Shown here: in pieces, positions 1-6,629 of the stretch
Layout of the letters: each line of letters begins with the position of its first letter
How positions within the stretch are numbered: the stretch's first letter is position 1
Virus record (IMG/VR): IMGVR_UViG_3300010392_000400
Location: 1 to 64,000 of that record
Strand: one strand, 5' to 3'
Origin: a virus
Length of the DNA stretch: 64,000 nt
The notes under the pieces: generated by a model
The model's database searches: none
What the model saw: only the letters and a program-made list of their open reading frames with translations
Told to the model about the DNA's origin: nothing
Translations under genes and position numbers: made by a program

Positions 1-1055
1 ACCCCATTAACAAGAGCAAGGCGTCTAGCAAGTTTCTGCCCTACCTGCCCCGGAGGCACATTGACGTTAGAAAGGTGCAAGGAATTACCATCTCTGTAAA
101 CGACTCCTACGATTACATTCTGGTACACATCTGCTAAAGGCGTTGGAGATTGAATCCACTGAGGCGTTCCCGCGTTATAGCTCGCATACAAAAAGTTAGC
201 AGCGCCATCAACCACAGAGACAGAGGTCCCAGCGATACTCGCAAACATTATCTGGGCATTGGGGTCATTTGCGTTTCTAACAAAGAACCTAGCAGCAGAA
301 CAGTAGACTAGTCCGGGGCCAACAGAGGACATAGCGCCGCCTGCAATAATACCCGTAGTTCCTGTATCGTTTATATAGCCTTGGAGTCTCTTGTCCCCAG
401 AGTTCAGGGAAGAAACATGCACCCAAGTCGGGTCTATGCTTGTTACATCGCCCCTCAGAGCAGCACTAGTAGCTACGAGTTGTGAAGCTACTGAGGTGTG
501 CTTTGTACGAACAGAAGTAATATCGTCTCTAAGGTCCGTACTCGTGGTTACAAGTTGGGTAGCTACAGAAGTATGCTTCAGCCTAACCGAAGTGATATCG
601 TCCCTAAGAGCTGCACTAGTATTTGCTAATTTAGTAGCTACAGAAGTGTGCTTAGTCCGTATTGAGGTAATATCGTCTCTTAGAGCCGCTGATGTTGCTG
701 CTCTTTCCTGATCAACCCAAGTAGATGTCGCGTAGGGAATTGCAATGTCAGCTACGGAAGTATGCTTAATTCGGATACTCGTTATGTCATCTCTAAGAGC
801 GGCAGAGGTGGCTCCGACGACAGCTTGTGCCGCTGCACTTCCCGCTGCTGAGCCGACAGTCTGAGCTACAGCTGATGCTGCTGCGGCTCCCGCTACGGAA
901 CCCGCTGCGGCTCCAGCGGCACTACCAGCGCTCTCTGCAGAGGCTTTGATAGTGTTCCAGCGAACTCGTTTTACGTTGGCCCCTTGTTTTATAAGGAAGG
1001 AGTTGTTACCTCCGATGGAGCCAGCTACGTTAAATTCGTCCCATTTTTTAGCCAT
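1..1055 (-). CDS. Tail fibre protein with heptad-like repeats (3' end outside window)
   Basis: The frame is open from an ATG at 1055 to the left edge (351 codons), so the C-terminus is missing. The N-terminus (MAKKWDEFNVAGSIGGNN) is followed by an Ala/Gly/Ser-rich stretch. After it come about five copies of a roughly 25-residue unit with the core SAALRDDITSIRTKHTSVA, encoded near 440-830. A beta-rich, globular-looking region follows. A regular repeat of this kind fits a trimeric coiled-coil or fibre shaft. The start lies just after the stop of the 1058 gene. A single related unit (ALREDITSLRAHV) occurs in the partial gene at the right edge. Fibre assignment is an inference from repeat architecture and position after the connector gene. 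Confidence 0.7.
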   Translation of the reverse strand, partial: MAKKWDEFNVAGSIGGNNSFLIKQGANVKRVRWNTIKASAESAGSAAGAAAGSVAGAAAASAVAQTVGSAAGSAAAQAVVGATSAALRDDITSIRIKHTSVADIAIPYATSTWVDQERAATSAALRDDITSIRTKHTSVATKLANTSAALRDDITSVRLKHTSVATQLVTTSTDLRDDITSVRTKHTSVASQLVATSAALRGDVTSIDPTWVHVSSLNSGDKRLQGYINDTGTTGIIAGGAMSSVGPGLVYCSAARFFVRNANDPNAQIMFASIAGTSVSVVDGAANFLYASYNAGTPQWIQSPTPLADVYQNVIVGVVYRDGNSLHLSNVNVPPGQVGQKLARRLALVNG

Positions 1056-1057
1056 GC

Positions 1058-1399
1058 TTAAGTACCTGCAACTCCAGCGGACACATTAGCAAATATGGGG
1101 AGTTCCCCGCCTTGCTGTCCTTCGAACAAGATGACATTGCCATCTTCGTCACCAATGAGAACTTCGTTGAAATTCTTTTCGTCCCTGCCTGGGAGAGCCC
1201 AGCGCAAGGCAATAGATTCACTACGCTTTGAAGGGGGAAAGTTTAGGGGGTGATTGACTACGCTATACTGGCCGTCAGACTCAGCGCGATGCACCAGAAG
1301 TCCTGTCCCAGGCTCACGAACCATCTTCCTAAGAGGGTACTTCTTCCCTGAGCGATCACAAATGAATACAGCATTTTTTCCCTTTGCGTACCTTGTCAT
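1058..1399 (-). CDS. Small late protein, paralogue A of a tandem pair
   Basis: This 113-aa protein shares a clear core with the next upstream gene: a Cys-Asp/Glu-Arg-Ser-Gly motif, REPGTG, LVH, VNHP and IALRW in the same order and at similar spacing. Here the core is followed by an acidic extension and the C-terminus FANVSAGVAGT. I do not recognise the family. Its place between connector and fibre in the late operon suggests a minor virion or tail-assembly part. The single cysteine in the core (ICDRSG) is conserved between the copies. Confidence 0.7.
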   Translation of the reverse strand: MTRYAKGKNAVFICDRSGKKYPLRKMVREPGTGLLVHRAESDGQYSVVNHPLNFPPSKRSESIALRWALPGRDEKNFNEVLIGDEDGNVILFEGQQGGELPIFANVSAGVAGT

Positions 1400-1423
1400 A
1401 ATGGCCTAGCATACCATACGAAA

Positions 1424-1693
1424 TTACCTAGCGCCAACGTCAGCAGAGACCGAAGTATTGACACTCACCGCTGCCTCAGGACGGGACCACCTAAGGGCTA
1501 TAGCCTCTACAATTCGAGCTGGGTGATTCTGTGGGTGATTAACGAGAGAGTTTGACCCGTCGTTTTCGGATACATGAACTAAGTACCCTGTTCCGGGCTC
1601 CCTAGTCATTTCTCTATAGTTGTACTTAAACCCTGATCTTTCACAAATAGCCTTGGACTTACGTCCTCTGGCAAAGACCCTTCGTGCTCCCAT
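1424..1693 (-). CDS. Small late protein, paralogue B of a tandem pair
   Basis: This 89-aa protein is a shorter paralogue of the 1058-1399 product. It shares the ICERSG, REPGTG, LVH, VNHP and IALRW blocks and has a basic N-terminus (MGARRVFARGRKSK). Its start touches the stop of the connector gene at 1693, so the two are probably translationally coupled. Function unknown; late virion or assembly role inferred from context. Confidence 0.7.
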   Translation of the reverse strand: MGARRVFARGRKSKAICERSGFKYNYREMTREPGTGYLVHVSENDGSNSLVNHPQNHPARIVEAIALRWSRPEAAVSVNTSVSADVGAR

Positions 1694-2355
1694 TAGCCAT
1701 ACGCAGGAGAGATGTACCAGTTCACGCGCTCCCTGTCCTCTTCTTGAGCAGCCATAAGGAGCGTGTCAAACTCAGCCTTCAACTGAACACGGTAGTTAGC
1801 ATCAACTCCACGTCGCTCAAAGGACATCTTATAAGCAAGTCCAAAGATGATCGCTGGTACGTACCTGTCGTGAAGGTCTAGGGTTTGATGGAGATTTTCT
1901 ACGATTTGAGGGCGTACAGGTCCTCTGAATTTAAATTTATCGTTTAGGTTAGGAACTGGCCAAAGAGTTACGTTGACGGATGCTTGGGTTTGATCCACCA
2001 TAAACTGTGAGGGCTTTCCCTCTGTTTCCTTTGTGGGAAAGTTAAGGTACTCCAGACGCCCGATACGGCCTAAGGAATAATCCACCGAACTCCGTACGAT
2101 AACGGCTTCGTAGATGTCAACAACAGAAGCCCCTAGGTCGTAGGTAGCTACTGAAGCAGAACACTGTATTGTTTTTTCTTTGATCCGGCTAAGGGGGTGG
2201 TCTTCGTTAGCCAAGGATAGCAGAAGCTCATTGAGCATGTTCACAGCATCTTCGGCGTCTGTTCCTGACATAGGTTGACCCCCAGCGAGCTTATCTGCTC
2301 GTTGAACGAGGTAGTCTACTGTGTAACTCTTAGTGTAAACCCCTGAGGTAGCCAT
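1693..2355 (-). CDS. Head-to-tail connector / tail accessory protein (P22 gp4 or T7 gp11 type)
   Basis: The 220-aa product has the usual pattern of podoviral head-completion proteins: an N-terminal helical segment (YLVQRADKLAGG, then EDAVNMLNELLLSLANE), a central beta region, a WPVPN segment, and a C-terminal stretch on chain packing and helix (IIFGLAYKMSFERRG). Such proteins bind below the portal and build the tail tube or neck. Size and position right after capsid and decoration genes fit. The call is made from pattern, not alignment. Confidence 0.65.
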   Translation of the reverse strand: MATSGVYTKSYTVDYLVQRADKLAGGQPMSGTDAEDAVNMLNELLLSLANEDHPLSRIKEKTIQCSASVATYDLGASVVDIYEAVIVRSSVDYSLGRIGRLEYLNFPTKETEGKPSQFMVDQTQASVNVTLWPVPNLNDKFKFRGPVRPQIVENLHQTLDLHDRYVPAIIFGLAYKMSFERRGVDANYRVQLKAEFDTLLMAAQEEDRERVNWYISPAYG

Positions 2356-2365
2356 CTGTTACCCC

Positions 2366-2671
2366 CTAATACTTAGCTTCTACTAGGTACGCCTTGCCAC
2401 CATTTGTGTTAGCTGCCTTAACAACGCGAACATACGGGTAGTACCCTGTAAGATTCGTTACCGCTGTGCCAGCAGGTATAGGAGCTACGCATACTATCAC
2501 ATCTGTACCACTTGGGGACGTGTGAATAGCGAAGTCTCCTGCTGCCCCAACCACTGAGGAAAATATTGAGATAAGTCCTTCAGAAGCGTACGGGGCATTT
2601 GTCTGGTAAAAAGACCCAGTTACTGCTGCGGATACACCAGTGTCAATGAGTTCTACGTATTTGTTGCTCAT
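2366..2671 (-). CDS. Small structural protein, possible decoration or head-fibre protein
   Basis: This is a 101-aa protein rich in Ala, Val, Ser and Tyr with no charged clusters, typical of small beta-sandwich capsid or tail parts. It starts at ATG 2671, preceded on the minus strand by an AGGAG-like site (ctaggag). It is separated from the capsid gene by a strong terminator. I do not recognise the family. Confidence 0.6.
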   Translation of the reverse strand: MSNKYVELIDTGVSAAVTGSFYQTNAPYASEGLISIFSSVVGAAGDFAIHTSPSGTDVIVCVAPIPAGTAVTNLTGYYPYVRVVKAANTNGGKAYLVEAKY

Positions 2672-2684
2672 GTATTTCTCCTAG

Positions 2685-2720
2685 AAAAACGGGGGGTTCC
2701 TTTGGTTTGAGAACCCCCCG
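2685..2720 (-). terminator. Rho-independent terminator after the capsid gene
   Basis: Read on the minus strand, a perfect 10-bp stem (CGGGGGGTTC with GAACCCCCCG, plus-strand arms 2711-2720 and 2690-2699) with an 11-nt loop is followed directly by TTTTT. It lies downstream of the capsid gene. It probably enriches capsid transcript over downstream tail genes. Confidence 0.9.
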
Positions 2721-2743
2721 AATTTACTTAGTTCCTTTAGAGC

Positions 2744-3679
2744 TTACGCTCCGCTAGAACCATACCATTGACGATGGTCTGACCAACCGAAGCTATAACG
2801 CTCACGCGCCTTAAAGCGACCGTTGCCAGTATCGAAGTCACCTTCGGTAGCTGTACTCAGGGCTTTACGCACGAAGTGTTTAGTTCCGTTTGGACAGTCA
2901 GTACGAATAAACCACGCATCGGTATCAGTGAAACGGTGGTTGATGTGATGGCCCTTCGGGAAGTAGCCTCCACGGTTCAACGCATTCGTGTCGTTTGCAT
3001 TAGACACGTTCTCCGTCCCAGCGACATTCTGTATTGGTGTCGTACTTAGGTCTGAACGCAGGATTTGGAACACAGCGAACTGTAGGTCCGGTGGAATGTG
3101 CAGAGATTGCGGTGTGGCACCAATAAGGATACCACGGTCGTCTTTAAAGAGCGAGATCGCAATAACTGCGTTTTCCAGAGCCGTCTCCGACATATCTGTC
3201 GCCGTTGTGTTGCTCTGATTTCCTGCAGATAGAGTTGTGTGAGAAGCAGAGAACAGGGGTAACCCGTCACCACCTGGGAACGCTGTGTTGAATCCGTTGT
3301 TGAATACAGCAGCAGCTTTCACTTGCTTAGTGTTTGCCATCGCACGGCCAAGGGCCTGAGCGCGAATTTTAGCGAAGGTACCATAGAGATTATCCTCTAG
3401 GGCTTCTTCAGTAATAGCAAATGCCAAAGCAATGGTTTCGTGTGTGTAACGTGACGCCCATGCTTCTTGCATGTCGTCGTATTGCACACCGGCACCTTCG
3501 GTTTTCACCGGAGCGGTACCGAGACCAGTCATAAGAACTTCTTCTTCGAATGATCTGTTCGACTTCTCAGTATCGAAGAGAACTTTATGTTCGCCGTCGA
3601 TTTTCTTGTAGCTTGCACCCAGAACAGCATTAAGTCCAGGAACTAGCTGCTTGGCGATATTACCACGATTAATAGCCAT
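2744..3679 (-). CDS. Major capsid protein (HK97-fold, Mu gpT-like)
   Basis: The 311-aa product resembles major head subunits of the Mu gpT type. It has an early segment on assembly after SNRSFEEEVLMTGLG, an acidic and aromatic mid-region (YTHETIALAFAITEEALEDN), the FNNGFNTAFPGGDGLPLFSASH stretch (shared by many such capsids; first residues only quoted as a landmark), and a C-terminal WSDHRQWYGSSGA. An AAGGAGG site lies about 8 nt before ATG 3679. Upstream are the scaffold and decoration candidates, and a strong terminator follows the gene. All this fits the most highly expressed virion protein. Confidence 0.85.
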   Translation of the reverse strand: MAINRGNIAKQLVPGLNAVLGASYKKIDGEHKVLFDTEKSNRSFEEEVLMTGLGTAPVKTEGAGVQYDDMQEAWASRYTHETIALAFAITEEALEDNLYGTFAKIRAQALGRAMANTKQVKAAAVFNNGFNTAFPGGDGLPLFSASHTTLSAGNQSNTTATDMSETALENAVIAISLFKDDRGILIGATPQSLHIPPDLQFAVFQILRSDLSTTPIQNVAGTENVSNANDTNALNRGGYFPKGHHINHRFTDTDAWFIRTDCPNGTKHFVRKALSTATEGDFDTGNGRFKARERYSFGWSDHRQWYGSSGA

Positions 3680-3694
3680 AGTTTATATGCCTCC

Positions 3695-4300
3695 TTAAGC
3701 GTTGCTAGTCAGATTAGGATTAAAGATCACTTCAACAACAGTGTTGTCAGCGTCAGTATTCCACCCCGGAGCAAGGTAAGGACCTACAACACGGAACATT
3801 GCTGCCCCTGCTGAGATGTTTGTACCTGTTATGTCCAGTTCTGCGAGTGATTGCCCATTTTGAGTTGAGCCTGTTCCTGCAGCAGATACCTTCGCGTAGT
3901 CACCGGCTTGAAGGCCAGCGTCTCCCGAAGATGTCCGTGCTAGGATTAGGAATGTTGCATCTGGGTCATCGACCACAAATGCCAAAGGTTGGTTGTAACC
4001 ACCTTCAATAAGCCCATCTGCAGCACCCATAGAGGTACCAGTTGGGAAGTATGAAGAATGTTTAAGCCCCAGCGCTTGCGTTTGGTATACACAACCAATG
4101 AAAACTCCAGTTGGAGTCCCACCGTTGGGGCACACAGAAACCGTACCACTACCTACACGAACCGGATCACCTTTAAAGATGTTTTCCGCTTGTCCGTTTG
4201 TAATAGGGTACGTGTTGTAACCACCAGAATTGTAGTTCCCGCCACGCTTGCGCAGAGGAGTCAAACCATTCTTCACATAGTTTGATACTGAAACAGTCAT
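3695..4300 (-). CDS. Capsid decoration / stabilisation protein candidate
   Basis: A 201-aa, Gly- and Thr-rich protein without long helices. Blocks such as AENIFKGDPVRVGSG and LQAGDYAKVSAAGTG look like a beta-barrel of the kind found in capsid-accessory proteins encoded next to gpT-like capsids. It lies between the 163-aa gene and the capsid gene, 15 bp before the capsid start. Decoration is inferred from composition and position. Confidence 0.55.
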   Translation of the reverse strand: MTVSVSNYVKNGLTPLRKRGGNYNSGGYNTYPITNGQAENIFKGDPVRVGSGTVSVCPNGGTPTGVFIGCVYQTQALGLKHSSYFPTGTSMGAADGLIEGGYNQPLAFVVDDPDATFLILARTSSGDAGLQAGDYAKVSAAGTGSTQNGQSLAELDITGTNISAGAAMFRVVGPYLAPGWNTDADNTVVEVIFNPNLTSNA

Positions 4301-4334
4301 GTTTTAGTTTCCTCTTTGAGACAAGGCACCATGC

Positions 4335-4826
4335 CTAGTCTTCGTCGTTTTCGGAAATAGCTCCGAATTCAGCGGGTTTACGACCCGTAGTCGCTCTTGA
4401 TTTGGATTCATTGTGGATAGGCATGTTCCGAGAAGAATTCTGTGACAAGTATTGGTCAACTGCATCAACCTGCGAATTGGCCATATCTTCATAGTACTCT
4501 TGTCTGGACTCTGCTATCTCTACGGGAATCTTTGCCAAAACTAGATCGTTGTTGACAATGGCTCCTTCGGTTCGGCCTGTGCCGATTTCAAAGTCATTTT
4601 GGAGGCTTTCCGGAATTTCGTCCTTTTGGACCCACTCCCAGCCTTCTCTTTGCCTTTTGACTAAGTTCTTGGCATCGTCCTTTCCTTGCAGACTCTGCCT
4701 GACCCAGCGTAGTTTGTACCCGTCTTTTTTAAAGTGGTACTGGACCTCTTGTGGAATCTCCAACATGTTCGGTGGAACATACTGCTTTTTCCGTGAGGTT
4801 GTTTTTCTTGTTGAGGCTCTGGCCAT
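4335..4826 (-). CDS. Late hypothetical protein with basic N-terminus
   Basis: A 163-aa protein with a Lys/Arg-rich N-terminus (MARASTRKTTSRKKQYVPP), a Trp-rich middle (LRWVRQSL, EGWEWVQKDE) and an acidic C-terminus. An AAGGAG site precedes the start. It sits between scaffold and decoration genes, so it is probably a minor head protein or assembly factor. I do not recognise the family. Confidence 0.6.
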   Translation of the reverse strand: MARASTRKTTSRKKQYVPPNMLEIPQEVQYHFKKDGYKLRWVRQSLQGKDDAKNLVKRQREGWEWVQKDEIPESLQNDFEIGTGRTEGAIVNNDLVLAKIPVEIAESRQEYYEDMANSQVDAVDQYLSQNSSRNMPIHNESKSRATTGRKPAEFGAISENDED

Positions 4827-4874
4827 TTGTATTTCTCCTTTATTCTACACACGCATTGGTACGCGCGCAATACC

Positions 4875-5864
4875 CTAGGTGATTTCTGTCCACCCAGTGT
4901 CTTCTTGATTTCGAAGTTGAGCCACGTATTCTTGTGGCGTAATTCCAAGATCGTCAATGATTTCCTTATCTTGGGCAGTAAGACGGTACGTCGTTTTACC
5001 CCTTCTTCGCGTAACACCTTGGCGACCCGTTCCACCTACAACAGGCTTTGTACGCTTGCGTGGCGCGGTCTCATCTTCACCTTCTTGGTCTTCGTGCGTA
5101 CTTTGGGTTCCTAAAGCTCCGAATCTAGCGTCGAGACGTTCGTTCAAAGTCTCGTAGTACTCTTCGGATTGTGGGTCTAGCCCTTCTCTCATAAGGACAG
5201 TTCCGAGATGAATAGCCCCCTGTTTTCGAATAGCTTCGTCTTGGTCCTTAGGCATGAAGAACCAGTCGTTGTCCTTAGCCCAATCTTGGGCCGCTTCAGG
5301 AACTTCTTCTTGTATCTGTGGGGCTCGTCTCTGAGGGGCTCTGCGAGCGGGAGGGACATTGGCTTCTTGGTAGTCCATGACTTCCATCCGAAGATTCGCC
5401 TTTGCTATTTCTTCAGAGACTCCAGCAGCTTTCTTGTACTCTCCTTGCTCCATAAGTTGGGCTTGAGATTCCTTTAGGTCTTCTAGACGATCCTTATACA
5501 CTTGCTTTTGGGTAGAGGCATTCGTTCTCGTCTGTTCCCGCATACGTTCCCCAAGGACAAAGTTCTCTTGCTCAGCCCTGTGTAAACGATCTTCCAGAGC
5601 TTTTCGCTCGTTGGCTAGCTTTCTAATTCTTTCTTGAGCTCTGGATTTCCTTGGTTTTTTCTTAGCTTTTTGGCCTTGGCCTTCTTCCTCAGAGTCACCA
5701 TCTTCCTTAGTCTGCTCTTTTTCTTGAGTGCCATCGTCTTCCCCTTCAAATATAATCGTAGGTCCTTCGTCTTTTTCTTCTGGGTTTAAAGAGATTTCTC
5801 CGTCATTCTCAGAGATAGAGTCTAAGTCCAGCTCTCCGTAGTCTTTGTTGTCTTTTCCGCTCAT
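4875..5864 (-). CDS. Scaffolding protein candidate
   Basis: A 329-aa, highly charged protein. Residues 1-70 are very acidic with runs of Glu and Asp. Residues about 70-150 form a predicted long coiled coil rich in Arg, Lys, Glu and Gln. Then come a globular region and a basic segment (RKRTKPVVGG) before the C-terminus. A helical, charged protein encoded just upstream of the capsid in a portal-scaffold-capsid order is the usual signature of an internal scaffold. It overlaps the co-chaperonin gene at 5864. Confidence 0.75.
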   Translation of the reverse strand: MSGKDNKDYGELDLDSISENDGEISLNPEEKDEGPTIIFEGEDDGTQEKEQTKEDGDSEEEGQGQKAKKKPRKSRAQERIRKLANERKALEDRLHRAEQENFVLGERMREQTRTNASTQKQVYKDRLEDLKESQAQLMEQGEYKKAAGVSEEIAKANLRMEVMDYQEANVPPARRAPQRRAPQIQEEVPEAAQDWAKDNDWFFMPKDQDEAIRKQGAIHLGTVLMREGLDPQSEEYYETLNERLDARFGALGTQSTHEDQEGEDETAPRKRTKPVVGGTGRQGVTRRRGKTTYRLTAQDKEIIDDLGITPQEYVAQLRNQEDTGWTEIT

Positions 5865-6331
5865 TACGTGTTCCTGTAGTTAGCCATGCCACCCCGAAGG
5901 TTGTCCATGGGATTGATTACGTCCGGTCCTTCTACTTGGAGTAAAAGTTCGTCGTCATTTAAAAGTATCAAAGTTACGCCTTGGACCCTTATCTTAGTTC
6001 CTGCGTGTTTGGACCAAACGACATAGTCGCCTACTCCTGGGACCACAGAATCGTCCCCAAACTTACCGTAAGGGTTCTTCGACCCTTTATTGATAGCGTC
6101 AAAATCTTTGAACGCCGTAGGGCCTACAGCGAGGATTCTCCCTACATTTGATAAGTACTGAATGTCTTGTTTGGTTTTGTCGGGTACAATGATACTACCG
6201 ACTTTTTCCTCGATTTTGTGGGGACGCACGAGGACATGGTACGTCATTAGTTTTGGTAAAGGACTTGGATCAGGTATCTTGTTGTCTGAAATCCAAGAGG
6301 TATTATTTGGCTCAAAAGCAGATGCTTCCAT
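5864..6331 (-). CDS. GroES-like co-chaperonin
   Basis: The 155-aa product carries the Cpn10 pattern. It has YHVLVRPHKIEE near the N-terminus, GSIIVPDKTK (mobile-loop region), VGRILAVGPTA, a GVGDYVVWSKHAGTKI block and ILLNDDELLLQVEG at the C-terminus. These match the order RPxxxE, GxIVPD, VGxVxAVG, GDxVxYxKxAGT and DDILA seen in GroES and phage relatives. Such proteins replace GroES on host GroEL and help fold the capsid, as T4 gp31 does. I chose ATG 6331, which has a GGAG site 8 nt upstream, over a longer TTG-initiated frame to 6427. Placement between portal and scaffold supports a capsid-folding role. Confidence 0.75.
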   Translation of the reverse strand: MEASAFEPNNTSWISDNKIPDPSPLPKLMTYHVLVRPHKIEEKVGSIIVPDKTKQDIQYLSNVGRILAVGPTAFKDFDAINKGSKNPYGKFGDDSVVPGVGDYVVWSKHAGTKIRVQGVTLILLNDDELLLQVEGPDVINPMDNLRGGMANYRNT

Positions 6332-6377
6332 AGGAACTCCGTGGTATCGCCTAAAGCCCACTAAAGGGCTTCTCGGG

Positions 6378-6617
6378 TCACTCGTCCTCTTTGAACATCC
6401 TTTGTTCTGTTTCAAGAACCAACTCAAGAGCGCGAGCGATTCCGTCCAAGTACCCGATGGCTTGCTCTCGCTCGGCCACCGTAATGTCTGGACGTTTACT
6501 TATAGCTGCGATATTAGCATCTACTAGTTGTTCGCGCAACACCTTGGAGCACTCTGTTAAAACAATGCGTTGGTACTCGTACTCTATTTGACTTCTAATG
6601 GTACTTTCAGTAGACAC
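6378..6617 (-). CDS. Small helical late protein
   Basis: A 79-aa protein, mostly alpha-helical by composition (IRSQIEYEYQRIVLTECSKVL; EQAIGYLDGIARALELVLETEQ). It sits between portal and co-chaperonin. It has no recognisable domain; a head-assembly role is a guess from position. Confidence 0.55.
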   Translation of the reverse strand: MSTESTIRSQIEYEYQRIVLTECSKVLREQLVDANIAAISKRPDITVAEREQAIGYLDGIARALELVLETEQRMFKEDE

Positions 6618-6629
6618 TTAAGGTGGCCT

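Noticed and set aside
391-711. Plus-strand 106-aa frame opposite the left-edge fibre gene
   Set aside because: It is the complement of the fibre repeat region; its periodicity comes from the minus-strand repeats and it has no ribosome-binding site.
6332-6427. N-terminal extension of the GroES-like protein to a TTG at 6427
   Set aside because: It would overlap the 6378 gene; ATG 6331 has a GGAG site at good spacing and leads into the conserved domain.
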